A stretch of 64,000 bases of DNA, taken from positions 1 to 64,000 of the forward strand of contig JBBSJL010000002.1 in the NCBI GenBank assembly GCA_038257245.1, read 5' to 3'. This document shows positions 34,679 through 43,060 of this stretch, one piece after another. Made by a program: the position numbers and the translations under genes. Numbering within the stretch: the first letter of the stretch is position 1; each line of letters opens with the position of its first letter. The notes below the pieces were generated by a model. The model searched no databases. It had not been told where the DNA came from and saw only the letters and a program-made list of their open reading frames with translations. The stretch is from JAGQNP01 sp038257245 (GTDB taxonomy: Bacteria; Patescibacteriota; Saccharimonadia; Saccharimonadales; JACQNP01).

Positions 34679-35521
34679 ATGATTAGACCAGAAGTATCCG
34701 TGGAAAGCTACGCAGCTATAGATGAACTGTACGGATTTTATGACGAACACATCCAGAGTCAAGTTTTTGCAAGAACAGCACATTTTTTACTTAGTAAAAT
34801 ATACAAACCGACCACATCTTTTGCACTGGGTGCGGAGGATGCAATTCGTCAAGATATAGACGATGGCCGGAAATTGGCAATCGACCCCAATCACCTAACG
34901 GGTGACGACCAATACGTTGTTGTCGCTGTAGCTGAAAAAGAACAGGTTTTTCACCCATTAAGAGGAAATACAATTATTCCGACTGAGCCGTCTTTATCGT
35001 CTGCGTCATTAAAGCGAGGTGGCCAACTCTTAAGATGGGCCTGCGATGGCTTGGGCTCAATTCCTATTACGCGCAACGAAGACTATTTCGAGAGACAAGG
35101 AGTTGAGCTCACTCCTGAAAGAAAAGAACTAGTACGATATGGAGCGCAACGCGCCAGTCAAACTTGGGAATATAAAATTACTGAGCAACCAAATCACATT
35201 GCGTTTTTCCCGGAGAGTAATCGAAACCGAACTGATCATACTAAGGTTCAACCACATAAAACGGGGGTTATAAGGAGTTTACTGCAAGCATCGAATCAAG
35301 TTGGGATATCGATGGTCCCTTGGGGGATGTATTTTGGTGGCGAACCTACTGATTATAATAAGCTTGACGTACCAGACAAATATACTCCACATGTTCATGT
35401 GGGTATGCCAATTCAACTTGAACAATTTTCGTCACCAGATGAAGTAGTATCCGTACTTCGACCAGCTATGCAAGCCTGTGTTGATGTGGCAGTGAGAGCA
35501 TGTCAAATTAGAGCAGCTTAA
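34679..35521 (+). CDS. PlsC-like glycerolipid acyltransferase
   Basis: 280 residues. The NHxxxxD catalytic motif of the glycerol-3-phosphate/1-acylglycerol-3-phosphate acyltransferases is visible as DPNHLTGDD (His72, Asp77), and the substrate motif as FFPESNRNRTD (177-185), a variant of FPEG-R. LLQASNQVGISMVPW is consistent with motif IV. The N-terminus lacks an obvious membrane segment. It probably transfers an acyl chain to a lysophospholipid. No fatty acid synthesis genes are seen, so the acyl donor may come from outside. The unknown gene at 35547 follows on the same strand with a 25-base gap. Confidence 0.8.
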   Translation: MIRPEVSVESYAAIDELYGFYDEHIQSQVFARTAHFLLSKIYKPTTSFALGAEDAIRQDIDDGRKLAIDPNHLTGDDQYVVVAVAEKEQVFHPLRGNTIIPTEPSLSSASLKRGGQLLRWACDGLGSIPITRNEDYFERQGVELTPERKELVRYGAQRASQTWEYKITEQPNHIAFFPESNRNRTDHTKVQPHKTGVIRSLLQASNQVGISMVPWGMYFGGEPTDYNKLDVPDKYTPHVHVGMPIQLEQFSSPDEVVSVLRPAMQACVDVAVRACQIRAA

Positions 35522-35546
35522 CGCAGCAGATAAAGGTATACCGATA

Positions 35547-36680
35547 ATGGACGGCGTAGAATACTTTAAACATTTTGAGACACCCGAATCTAGATTTTCA
35601 GAACGCGATAATCCAAACCTAGTAGAAATAAGTAGCGATTTGGCATACAAACTGAGAGCTCTATATTTCGTAGGCGATGTAGCCCTATTAGGATCACAAG
35701 AAACCCAACTAGCAAACCATGCAACACAAACAGTTTCCTCTCATAGACAACTACGAAACTTGATGGGGGCGATTGATTTAACCTATAAGCCCAACGACGA
35801 TATGGCGGATCTTTCTGATAGTGGAGAACAAGACGTCGTACGTATGATTAAAAGCGAACGCGACACATTGAGTGGTAGATTTGCTGTGCATAACGACCTT
35901 TTACTTAGTCGGGTTATTTCAAAAATACATAACGCTGGTCCAACACCAAATAAAAACTCAACGCCACAAACAATAGTAAAAAACGAATTGCGAAGCCAAA
36001 ACAAAGAACTAGCTAAGCTATTATGGGGATGGCAATCAACTGTAAGGGCTAATTACGATTCCAATGACAGCGGAACATACAAAGACTTTTCGCTTGAAAT
36101 AGACAGAAGTCATGGTTTTCACGTTCCAGAATGGGTATTAGAAGCTAAAGACCCGGATGGGCCTGCTCAGATATTATGTTCTATAATCAACGAACTCGAA
36201 ACATTACTTGTTCTCAATGAGTGGGTTGTTGCCAAAGGATTACCTTACCTGCCAATAATTGCACCGATACACTATGAAGCAAGCATAACTGAGTCCGCAA
36301 AGAACCCCCATGCGGACATTTTATTATGTTGTCTGGAACCCGGTGTTAACGATGTTGTGCCAATTCAGGTGAAAAAACGGGTCGTTGAAATGACAAGAGA
36401 AAGATATATAGATGGCATGGTGTTCATCACCCCCCAAGATTTTGGTCAAACCAATGTCTCTCATCTACCTATTAGAGAAAAAGGTGTCGTGCGAACAGGC
36501 AATAGAGTTACCTATACTTATGGTGAAATACTATCGGATTTTGTCACAGCCAATTCTATGAGAAAGGGCTATAAACCGACTAAACAACAGAAGAAGCGAC
36601 AGTCAGACAGGATTGACCTAGCACTTGCAGGAATTGATAGAATAATGACCCGAGAAGGTCTATTTACTTCTCCCAGTTGA
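35547..36680 (+). CDS. Unknown 377-residue protein paired with the acyltransferase
   Basis: I cannot assign this protein. It has no membrane segment or signal peptide. The C-terminal half contains NPHADILLCC followed by VVPIQVKKR, which loosely resembles the D-(x)n-(E/Q)xK core of PD-(D/E)xK nucleases, but the spacing and the rest do not convince me. The C-terminus is basic (KPTKQQKKRQ). It follows the PlsC-like gene by 25 bases with a weak AAAGG ribosome site, so the two are probably one operon. Its end overlaps the convergent metK by 17 bases. It may be specific to the lineage. Confidence 0.78.
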   Translation: MDGVEYFKHFETPESRFSERDNPNLVEISSDLAYKLRALYFVGDVALLGSQETQLANHATQTVSSHRQLRNLMGAIDLTYKPNDDMADLSDSGEQDVVRMIKSERDTLSGRFAVHNDLLLSRVISKIHNAGPTPNKNSTPQTIVKNELRSQNKELAKLLWGWQSTVRANYDSNDSGTYKDFSLEIDRSHGFHVPEWVLEAKDPDGPAQILCSIINELETLLVLNEWVVAKGLPYLPIIAPIHYEASITESAKNPHADILLCCLEPGVNDVVPIQVKKRVVEMTRERYIDGMVFITPQDFGQTNVSHLPIREKGVVRTGNRVTYTYGEILSDFVTANSMRKGYKPTKQQKKRQSDRIDLALAGIDRIMTREGLFTSPS

Positions 36681-37647
36681 ATTCTGAATGCCCAAAATGT
36701 CCATAGCGTGCAGTTGTCTCATAATGGGGGGTCTTGAGCTTCAGCCAGCCTACAATGCCGTTTGGTGATAGGTCATAGCCCTCTACATTGTGTTGTTTAC
36801 CATCTACAATAACGGTTGCTTCCAGTGGCTGATTATATCCGATAGCATAAGCCAGGTAGCAGAATACCTCTTTAGCTGAATTCTTTTTTAAATAGTCTAT
36901 AGCAATTTTGCGGGCTGCGTAGGCAGCAGAACGATCAACCTTGCTTGGGTCTTTGCCGCTAAAACAACCACCACCTATAGGTATACGCGGTCCGTAGTTA
37001 TCAACTACAAGTTTACGTCCAGTCAGGCCAGTATCTGCGTCAAAACCACCTTGGTCCCAATCACCTGCTGGATTGACGTGGAGCTTTACGTTTTTGCTGA
37101 CAACGGCAAGTTTCTGACTACGCAGCCACTCTTGGACTTCTTTCTTTAACTCAGCCGACTTAGCATGTTGAAAGCTTGCAACCACTGATTCGATCTGTTC
37201 ACCACGAAGTGTAACCTGTGTCTTCCCATCGTGTGGCCAAATATCAAATACGTGCTGATTTAGCTGTCTTGATAATACTGTCTCAAGGGGCAATAGTTCT
37301 TCGGTCTCATTGCATGCATATCCAACCATAATACCCTGGTCGCCAGCGCCACCAGAATCAACACCTCCTGCAATCTCTGGGCTCTGTTGCACTATTCTTA
37401 CCTCAACTTCAACATCTCCAGCTAAACGGTGAACGATTCGTTCCACGTCCACTTCTGCTTTACTTGTGACTTCACCAACGACAAATACCTTGCCATGTCC
37501 TCCTACTGTTTCTACAGCTACTCTGGAATCCGCATCTTTTGTTAAATACGCATCCAAAATTGCATCTGATATTTGATCACAAATCTTATCTGGGTGTTTA
37601 GGTGAAACACTCTCTGCTGTTTTATAGTTTGTTGCTTTTACGGACAT
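36664..37647 (-). CDS. metK: S-adenosylmethionine synthase, compact form
   Basis: Makes SAM from methionine and ATP. Starting at the ATG at 37645-37647 (MSVKATNYKTAESV) it has 327 residues, clearly shorter than the usual 380-400. Key blocks are present: HPDKICDQISDAILD, GGAGDQGIMVGYAC, the phosphate loop GGGCFSGKDPSKVDRSAAY and NPAGDWDQGG. The first motif reads SPKHPDK instead of SEGHPDK; the catalytic His is kept. The missing part is spread through the central and C-terminal regions. A SAM-I riboswitch precedes the gene and its expression platform includes the Shine-Dalgarno (AAAGGAG), so expression is shut off by SAM. It converges on the 377-residue gene with a 17-base overlap. Confidence 0.96.
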   Translation of the reverse strand: MSVKATNYKTAESVSPKHPDKICDQISDAILDAYLTKDADSRVAVETVGGHGKVFVVGEVTSKAEVDVERIVHRLAGDVEVEVRIVQQSPEIAGGVDSGGAGDQGIMVGYACNETEELLPLETVLSRQLNQHVFDIWPHDGKTQVTLRGEQIESVVASFQHAKSAELKKEVQEWLRSQKLAVVSKNVKLHVNPAGDWDQGGFDADTGLTGRKLVVDNYGPRIPIGGGCFSGKDPSKVDRSAAYAARKIAIDYLKKNSAKEVFCYLAYAIGYNQPLEATVIVDGKQHNVEGYDLSPNGIVGWLKLKTPHYETTARYGHFGHSEFNWEK

Positions 37648-37694
37648 AAAAAAACTCCTTTCTATCGAGCCCACGACTAGGTCAGAAAAGGAGT
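37648..37694 (-). promoter_or_regulatory. metK riboswitch expression platform (terminator/SD-sequestering hairpin)
   Basis: ACTCCTTTTCT (37684-37694) pairs with AGAAAGGAGT (37654-37663), about ten pairs with one bulge, and is followed by six T residues that run directly into the metK ATG. The 3' arm contains the metK Shine-Dalgarno. The hairpin could therefore terminate transcription, hide the ribosome site, or both. Confidence 0.8.
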
Positions 37695-37804
37695 GTCATC
37701 TCATCATCTTTCCCGTAATGGGCTGAACTTAGCACCTTACTAATCGATAGTAGGTTGCCGGTGGGTCAATGGGTCAGATCCCTCTCCACGCTCTTGATAG
37801 TGAT
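37695..37804 (-). ncRNA. SAM-I (S-box) riboswitch aptamer
   Basis: Minus-strand landmarks of the S-box appear in the correct order: ATCAAGAG, GGAGAGGGATCTGACCC, TTGACCCACCGGCAACC, GGTGCTAAGTTC and GAAAGATGATGAG. A variable P3-P4 segment (TACTATCGATTAGTA) forms its own stem. It lies directly upstream of metK, the expected target. Identification by pattern is strong; ligand response is from the known family. Confidence 0.93.
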
Positions 37805-37822
37805 TTAATTGTTAACCATCTA

Positions 37823-37850
37823 ATCTTACATGTCCCTCTAAATAATGCAA
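37823..37850 (-). promoter_or_regulatory. Possible metK promoter
   Basis: TTGCAT (37845-37850), 16 bases, TAAGAT (37823-37828), about 20 bases upstream of the riboswitch aptamer. Position is right; matches are moderate. Confidence 0.4.
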
Positions 37851-37901
37851 CTATTTTGTGCTACTTCAATGCCCTGTCGATACAGAAAAAAGCATAAACC
37901 G

Positions 37902-38246
37902 CTAAATGTCTAAAACAAATTCAGTGACAGTATAATCGTCTCCTGTTACTTCGATTACAGCTAGTTGATACTGATCTTGCCAACTGTTGTTGCGGACCCA
38001 TAATTCAGCAGCGAATTGCATTTGTTTTAGCTTCTTGGGTGTTATGTAATCTAATCCATGCCCTTGATCGGCAGTTTTTCGGTATTTTACTTCGACGAGG
38101 TAAGCCACATTATTGTTTTGGGCCACTATGTCAATTTCGCAGAGTTTAGTTTTCCAATTAACATCTAGAATCTTGAAACCTTGGGCCTTAAGGTAGTTTG
38201 TAGCTACTTCTTCGGCATCATGACCATGAGTATAGTTAGTTGACAT
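37902..38246 (-). CDS. YraN family (UPF0102) endonuclease-like protein
   Basis: 114 residues, matching the family. The restriction-endonuclease-like core is visible: a helix with AEEVATNYLKAQGFKILD, then CEIDIVAQNNNVAYLVEVKYR with Asp and the ExK motif. The precise role is unknown in bacteria. It overlaps rnhB by 11 bases; rnhB-yraN adjacency is widespread, which supports the call. Last gene of the rnhB-yraN pair, with metK's upstream region following. Confidence 0.92.
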   Translation of the reverse strand: MSTNYTHGHDAEEVATNYLKAQGFKILDVNWKTKLCEIDIVAQNNNVAYLVEVKYRKTADQGHGLDYITPKKLKQMQFAAELWVRNNSWQDQYQLAVIEVTGDDYTVTEFVLDI

Positions 38247-38811
38247 TTATAATCCTCATGATCGGCGCATAGCTTTTTCTATGAATAGTAGTTATGCCAT
38301 ATTTTCTCAAGGCATCGCTATGAAGCTTAGTACCATAGCCAACGTGTGATTCAAATCCATAGTTAGGATGGGTTTTAACCATTTCAGCCATATAGTTATC
38401 CCTAGCAACCTTTGCAACAATACTAGCAGCACTGACGATAGTGTACTTGCTATCAGCCCGTACGACCGTCTTAACATTAACGTATTCTTCGTTACAGTAG
38501 TTAGTACTGCCGTCCATGATGATAGGTTCTGTTGCTCCAGCTTCTAGCATTAACAAAGCCCTACTAACACCCAGCTTCATAGCCATAGCCAAGCCAAGAC
38601 GATCAATATCTTCTGGGCTAACCCAACCTTCACCAATGTCACATGTTGCTTTTATGTCTATATTCAAGGACTCTCTTCTTGCTTTAGATAGTACTTTAGA
38701 ATCTCTTAGCCCGTCGGGTAATTCATTTGCTTGGCGTGCTGCAACCACTAGTAAGGGTCCCGCCCATGCACCCCTACCAACCTCGTCTATACCAATTGCT
38801 TTTTCGTCCAT
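38236..38811 (-). CDS. rnhB: Ribonuclease HII
   Basis: Cleaves the RNA strand in RNA-DNA hybrids and removes misinserted ribonucleotides. 191 residues. The N-terminal active-site motif is IGIDEVGRGAWAGPLLV, with further acidic residues in the MDGSTN region and VAKVARDNYM block. An AGGAG ribosome site is 8 bases before the ATG. It lies after the intrinsic terminator of rplS, so a separate promoter in the short gap is likely but I could not identify a clear one. Confidence 0.96.
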   Translation of the reverse strand: MDEKAIGIDEVGRGAWAGPLLVVAARQANELPDGLRDSKVLSKARRESLNIDIKATCDIGEGWVSPEDIDRLGLAMAMKLGVSRALLMLEAGATEPIIMDGSTNYCNEEYVNVKTVVRADSKYTIVSAASIVAKVARDNYMAEMVKTHPNYGFESHVGYGTKLHSDALRKYGITTIHRKSYAPIMRIINVN

Positions 38812-38840
38812 ACTTTTACTCCTATATTTGTAATAATAAC

Positions 38841-38864
38841 AAAAAAACCGCCTGAATGGCGGCT
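38841..38864 (-). terminator. Intrinsic terminator after rplS
   Basis: AGCCGCC (38858-38864), loop of five, GGCGGTT (38846-38852), then a run of T residues to 38841 on the minus strand. It lies 24 bases after the rplS stop and separates rplS from rnhB. Confidence 0.9.
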
Positions 38865-38887
38865 GGTAATATTCAGTTTTAGGTTAT

Positions 38888-39421
38888 CTAGCTATCTTTA
38901 CTAGTTGCTTCTTCGTGTTGGGCGAGTGCTGCAGCAACTTTTGCTTCTTCTTGTGCACCTTCTTTGGCTTTTTTGGCTTCTTCTTCTTGGTGAGCCTTTT
39001 TGGCTTCTTCGTGGAGCTTTGCTTCCTCTTCTTCAGCTTTTTCGTCATGAATAGCATTTACGCCCTCACGGTCAAAATCAACATTACTTAGTCGAGCTGA
39101 CTTACCGGTTCGTTCTCGCATATAGGTTAAATAGTTTCGGCGGACTTTGCTACGCTTAGTAATTTCAATCTTCACGATTAGTGGGCTGTGCAGTAAAAAA
39201 CTTTTCTCTACGCCTACTCCACTAGATATCCTACGCACCAGTACTCTTGCTGTGTGACTGTTTTTTCTATCTACACGGATAACCAAGCCTTGAAAAATCT
39301 GAACACGTTCTTTGCTGCCTTCTTTGATTTTCTGGTGTACTTTTACAGTATCGCCCGGCATAACATCAACAACTTGTACCTTCTTAAACTTTTCCTCAAC
39401 TTTTTGAATAACTGATTGCAT
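38888..39421 (-). CDS. rplS: 50S ribosomal protein L19 with long charged tail
   Basis: L19 lies at the 30S-50S interface. Core blocks are VQVVDVMPGDTVKVHQKIKEG, RVQIFQGLVIRV and the end RRNYLTYMRERTGKSARL. I start at the ATG at 39419-39421 (MQSVIQKVEEKF), giving 177 residues. Usual L19 has about 115, and here about 64 residues extend beyond the conserved end. The tail is composed almost only of Glu, Lys, Ala, Gln and His (EEEEAKLHEEAKKAHQEEEA) and should form a long charged helix. The partners rpsP, rimM and trmD are absent from the neighbourhood. A TTGCAA-17-TAGGAT promoter with a very short leader is possible. Confidence 0.95.
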   Translation of the reverse strand: MQSVIQKVEEKFKKVQVVDVMPGDTVKVHQKIKEGSKERVQIFQGLVIRVDRKNSHTARVLVRRISSGVGVEKSFLLHSPLIVKIEITKRSKVRRNYLTYMRERTGKSARLSNVDFDREGVNAIHDEKAEEEEAKLHEEAKKAHQEEEAKKAKEGAQEEAKVAAALAQHEEATSKDS

Positions 39422-39472
39422 AACCAAATAATCCTACACTAAATCTGTAACTATTGCAACATCTTTCAGTGA

Positions 39473-39691
39473 TTATTTTACATCTGGGAGCGAGCGAAGA
39501 TGTCGTCGTGATTCTTCTACTGGTAGATCTTCAGCACCGCAAAGCCCGGCCAGTCCCAATTCTCTAGCACGTCTTACTGCTTCTTCTTCGAAATTTTCTC
39601 CGCATCGTTCAATATCAACCTGGGCTGCCTGCTCAGCTTCTCGATCACTTCTATATTGAATCAATTTATCTATAAGTTCGTGTGGTTCCAT
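39473..39691 (-). CDS. Small acidic unknown protein upstream of rplS
   Basis: A 72-residue ORF on the rplS strand; I do not recognise it. It is acidic and helical (EAEQAAQVDIERCGENFEEEAVRRAREL) in its middle, with two Cys and no membrane segment. It ends 51 bases upstream of the rplS ATG. A TTGTCA and AT-rich -10-like sequences lie upstream of its ATG. Codon use looks like coding sequence and no better frame occupies the region. It may be a genuine small protein; evidence is limited to length, composition and fit. Confidence 0.55.
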   Translation of the reverse strand: MEPHELIDKLIQYRSDREAEQAAQVDIERCGENFEEEAVRRARELGLAGLCGAEDLPVEESRRHLRSLPDVK

Positions 39692-39737
39692 ATGCAGTAT
39701 TATTATTTTTTGACAACAGAAAATAATTATACATGAG

Positions 39738-39746
39738 TGGTATGAT
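39738..39746 (+). promoter_or_regulatory. Extended -10 promoter of the malic enzyme gene
   Basis: TGG TATGAT at 39738-39746, ending 6 bases before the ATG at 39753. No Shine-Dalgarno. Confidence 0.55.
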
Positions 39747-39752
39747 TAGTCT

Positions 39753-40889
39753 ATGACTAATTTTGGAGATGAAGCTTTAAGAAAACACAAAGAACTAAAA
39801 GGTAAAATTTCTATTTCACTAAAAGATCCGTTAGACACACAGGATAAATTGAGTATCTACTACACTCCAGGCGTTGCTAAGGTATCAAGTTATGTTGCTA
39901 AAAATCCATCTGAGACACGCGACTATACGTGGCTAAACAATACCGTGGCAGTTATTAGCGATGGGTCCGCCGTACTCGGGCTAGGGAATATTGGGCCCTA
40001 TGGAGCATTGCCAGTCATGGAAGGAAAAGCCATGTTATTCAAACATTTTGCCAATATCGATGCAGTACCGATCATTCTTGATGTTCACACTGCTGACGAA
40101 ATAGTAAATACTGTGGCAGCCATAGCACCGAGTTTTGGTGGCATTAATCTAGAAGATATTGCCGCACCACTTTGTTTTGAAATCGAAAACAGATTAAAAG
40201 CAAAGCTCGATATCCCTGTCTTTCATGACGATCAACACGGTACCGCTATTGTTGTTCTAGCTGGGCTTATCAATTCTATGAAAATTACTGGGAAGACTCT
40301 TTCAGATACTAAAGTCGTGGTTGTTGGTGCTGGAGCAGCGGGAACGGCCATTATTAAACTCTTACACGTATACGCTCAGCCTAACATTCTTGCCATAGAT
40401 AGTAAGGGCATTGTTAGTGGGTCGCGAGATGACCTTAACGATGAAAAGCAAAAGCTGCTCGAGTTTACCAATCCAAACAATGTTTCAGGTTCGCTTAGTG
40501 ATGCGCTAATAGGCGCAGATATATTCATTGGCGTATCTAAAGGTGGCTTACTGACAACAGACATGATAAAAACAATGGCTACAAATCCTATAATCTTTGC
40601 GATGGCCAATCCTGATCCGGAAATATTACCAGATGATGCTAAACATGCAGGGGTGGCAATAATAGCAACCGGCAGAAGTGATTTTCCAAATCAAGTCAAT
40701 AATGCGTTGGCCTTCCCAGGAATTTTCCGTGGTGCTTTAGATAACAAAGTTACTGCAATCACAGATCAACACAAGATAGCCTCAGCCGAGGTAATAGCCA
40801 ACCTTGTAGAAAACCCAACCCCAGATACAATCATACCTTCTGTTTTAGATGATAGATTAGTCCCCGAGATAGCTAAAGTTATTATCTAG
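39753..40889 (+). CDS. NAD(P)-dependent malic enzyme
   Basis: Oxidative decarboxylation of malate to pyruvate, 378 residues (the short bacterial form). Blocks: YYTPGVAKVSSYVAKNP with the catalytic Tyr, GSAVLGLGNIGPYGALPVMEGK, the metal site VFHDDQHGTAIVVLAGL, and the dinucleotide-binding VVVGAGAAGTAI. MANPDPEI is the C-terminal signature. In an organism without an evident TCA cycle it may serve pyruvate or redox balance. It converges on pilB, and the two TAG stops interlock in CTAG. Confidence 0.94.
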   Translation: MTNFGDEALRKHKELKGKISISLKDPLDTQDKLSIYYTPGVAKVSSYVAKNPSETRDYTWLNNTVAVISDGSAVLGLGNIGPYGALPVMEGKAMLFKHFANIDAVPIILDVHTADEIVNTVAAIAPSFGGINLEDIAAPLCFEIENRLKAKLDIPVFHDDQHGTAIVVLAGLINSMKITGKTLSDTKVVVVGAGAAGTAIIKLLHVYAQPNILAIDSKGIVSGSRDDLNDEKQKLLEFTNPNNVSGSLSDALIGADIFIGVSKGGLLTTDMIKTMATNPIIFAMANPDPEILPDDAKHAGVAIIATGRSDFPNQVNNALAFPGIFRGALDNKVTAITDQHKIASAEVIANLVENPTPDTIIPSVLDDRLVPEIAKVII

Positions 40890-42499
40890 CCTACAACCCT
40901 GTATACTTCTTCCAAAGTAGTCAGGCCAGCACATACCTTCAGAATTCCATCTTGTAGCATAGTGCTCATCCCGCTCTTTACAGCAGCGGCTTCTATTTGT
41001 TGAGCAGACAGCGTCTTTTGTCCAGATTCTAGCAATTCCCTAATTGGTCCTGTCATTATAAACTGTTCTCTTAGTGGAACCTGTCCAATGTAGCCAAATG
41101 GGTTTTCTGCTGAGCTACCGGATTTGTACAAAGTTATGTTATCGATATCTGGACGCTCAACACCCTCTGGCAAAGTATTTATAACTTCCCACAACTTTGC
41201 TTTGATTGCATCATCTGGTTGATAAGGTTGTTTCGTGGTCTCATCTAATAGCCGTACTAATCTCTGTGCCATTACCAACCTAATAGCTGACACAAACAAT
41301 GGGTTTTCACCAACGACGTCCATAATTCTTGTTAGCGCAGCCGATGCAGACGATGCATGGAAAGTTGATAGAACCAAATGCCCGGTCAATGAAGCTTGTA
41401 GTGCAGTTTTTGCGGTGTCCATGTCACGAATCTCACCAACCATAACAATATCTGGGTCTAAACGAAGAATTGCCCTAAGTTTATTTGCAAACGAGCTACC
41501 GTCAGAAGCCCCTTGACCTGTAACTGGTATCTGAGTAATCCCCGGAAACTGATATTCAACTGGGTCTTCGACTGTAATAATCTTACGCTCTTCAGTATTT
41601 AATGTGTTGAGCATAGAGTACAATGTCGTCGTTTTTCCTGAGCCTGTAGGGCCAACGACCATGACTAGTCCACTCGGTTTCTCGATGATATCGTCTACAA
41701 TCTCACGTTCGTGCTCGGATAGCTTCAGTCTGTCTAGGTTATACATCGACGCGTCCATATTGAACAATCTCATAACAACATCCATGCCATTTACAGTCGG
41801 AACTGATTCTAGACGCAAGTTTATGTCCACTTCGTTCCCGTCTTCCATTTGAATATGCTGTGATATATGTCCTTGTTGAGCATCAGGTGATGAGGTTGAT
41901 ATATTACCTGCACTAGCTACAGCCGATATCAGTATTCTGTACTTGTCGATACTCAATCGAGCTATTGGGTGAAGAACTCCGTCAATTCTAAATCTTATCC
42001 GAACGTGGTCGCGCTGAGTTTCGACATGAATGTCAGATGAATTTAATTTATGGGCTTGCTGGACTAGATATGCCAGCATATCACCTGCTTTGACTTGTTC
42101 TAGTACTGACGAAACGTTCTGAATGTTATCGTCATTATTAGATTTGTTAACTGATATGTCGTGGTAGACAACTTTTTTGGGAGGATCGTATAAATGTATA
42201 TACTCTCGGTAGCCATTATCTGAAATCAATGCAAAATTGACCTTTTGGTCTAGGAATTTATTACGTAAGTTGGTCATTGTTTGCTGAGATGTCGTATTGG
42301 TAACTCCAAAAACTATACTGTGCTCGGTAGACTTAACTGGTATGACACGTGAGCTCTTGATATCAGCTACTGGCATTAGATCTTTATACAGTTCACGTTG
42401 CTCTGGAGGCGTAACGCTAGTATCGTGGTAATCTAGACTGAGAATCCGGGCTCGTCGCTCAGTATTCATTTCTTCTTCTTTACGTGCGTCTTGACTCAT
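40886..42499 (-). CDS. pilB: Type IV pilus assembly ATPase (PilB/GspE family)
   Basis: Hexameric ATPase that powers pilus extension or type II-like secretion, 537 residues. The N-terminal MshEN-like half precedes the ATPase core: Walker A GPTGSGKTTTLYS, ITVEDPVEYQ (Asp box), VGEIRDMDTAKTALQASLTGH (Walker B and His box). The zinc-binding tetracysteine insert found in many GspE/PilB proteins is absent. The remaining pilus genes (pilC, pilD, pilins) are not in the window. Type IV pili are known from cultivated Saccharibacteria, where they act in host contact; that this copy does the same is inference. Confidence 0.93.
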   Translation of the reverse strand: MSQDARKEEEMNTERRARILSLDYHDTSVTPPEQRELYKDLMPVADIKSSRVIPVKSTEHSIVFGVTNTTSQQTMTNLRNKFLDQKVNFALISDNGYREYIHLYDPPKKVVYHDISVNKSNNDDNIQNVSSVLEQVKAGDMLAYLVQQAHKLNSSDIHVETQRDHVRIRFRIDGVLHPIARLSIDKYRILISAVASAGNISTSSPDAQQGHISQHIQMEDGNEVDINLRLESVPTVNGMDVVMRLFNMDASMYNLDRLKLSEHEREIVDDIIEKPSGLVMVVGPTGSGKTTTLYSMLNTLNTEERKIITVEDPVEYQFPGITQIPVTGQGASDGSSFANKLRAILRLDPDIVMVGEIRDMDTAKTALQASLTGHLVLSTFHASSASAALTRIMDVVGENPLFVSAIRLVMAQRLVRLLDETTKQPYQPDDAIKAKLWEVINTLPEGVERPDIDNITLYKSGSSAENPFGYIGQVPLREQFIMTGPIRELLESGQKTLSAQQIEAAAVKSGMSTMLQDGILKVCAGLTTLEEVYRVVG

Positions 42500-42541
42500 A
42501 CCTGTATATTAAAGCATAAGCATCCTTCGTATTAAAGGGGG

Positions 42542-42550
42542 TGCTACACT
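42542..42550 (+). promoter_or_regulatory. Extended -10 promoter of the SpoU methyltransferase gene
   Basis: TGC TACACT at 42542-42550; the hexamer ends 6 bases before the ATG at 42557. No Shine-Dalgarno. Confidence 0.6.
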
Positions 42551-42556
42551 ATAAAT

Positions 42557-43060
42557 ATGTCACCAGAGATAATAATCATTGCTCACAATGTAAGAAGTTG
42601 CCATAACATAGGTTCAGTATTAAGGACTGCTGATGGAATTGGTGTAGTTAAAGTGATCATTTCTGGCTTTAGCCCCTATCCTGAGCAACAAAGTGACCAA
42701 CGATTGCCTCATCTTGCCCAAAAAATAAGTAAACAAATTACCAAGACTGCACTCGGGGCAGAAAAGTCAGTGCCGTGGGTTCACCATGACGACAATATTG
42801 ACGTAATAATTGCTAATCTAAAAAGTGATGGATACCAAATAGCGGCTTTGGAGCAGTCTTCTTCATCAATTGAAATTAATAATTACATGCCTTCAGATAA
42901 AATAGCAATTCTGATCGGAAACGAAATTGACGGTATAGATAAAAGCATCCTGGCTTTATGTGATGTAGTAATAGAAATACCTATGTTCGGGGGGAAAGAA
43001 TCCTATAACGTCGTTCAAGCTACAGCCATGCTACTATACCGTTTACGTTTTTTGCCATAA
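42557..43060 (+). CDS. SpoU/TrmH family RNA 2'-O-methyltransferase
   Basis: SPOUT knot methyltransferase, 167 residues. The three family motifs are present: HNVRSCHNIGSVLRTAD, ILIGNEIDGID and IPMFGGKESYNVVQA. The usual Leu-Asn-Val-Ser of motif 3 reads YNVVQA. It lacks the extra N-terminal substrate-recognition domain of TrmH/RlmB, so the target (tRNA or rRNA) is open. It sits alone between pilB (divergent) and the CAP-domain gene. Confidence 0.9.
   Translation: MSPEIIIIAHNVRSCHNIGSVLRTADGIGVVKVIISGFSPYPEQQSDQRLPHLAQKISKQITKTALGAEKSVPWVHHDDNIDVIIANLKSDGYQIAALEQSSSSIEINNYMPSDKIAILIGNEIDGIDKSILALCDVVIEIPMFGGKESYNVVQATAMLLYRLRFLP

Noticed and set aside
35547..36680. Restriction-like PD-(D/E)xK nuclease and a defence island
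   Set aside because: Only one weak D...QxK pattern; no partner methylase, helicase or other defence gene is nearby.
39741..39746. TTGACA at 39708-39713 as -35 of the malic enzyme promoter
   Set aside because: The spacer to TATGAT would be about 27 bases; the extended -10 alone is the better explanation.
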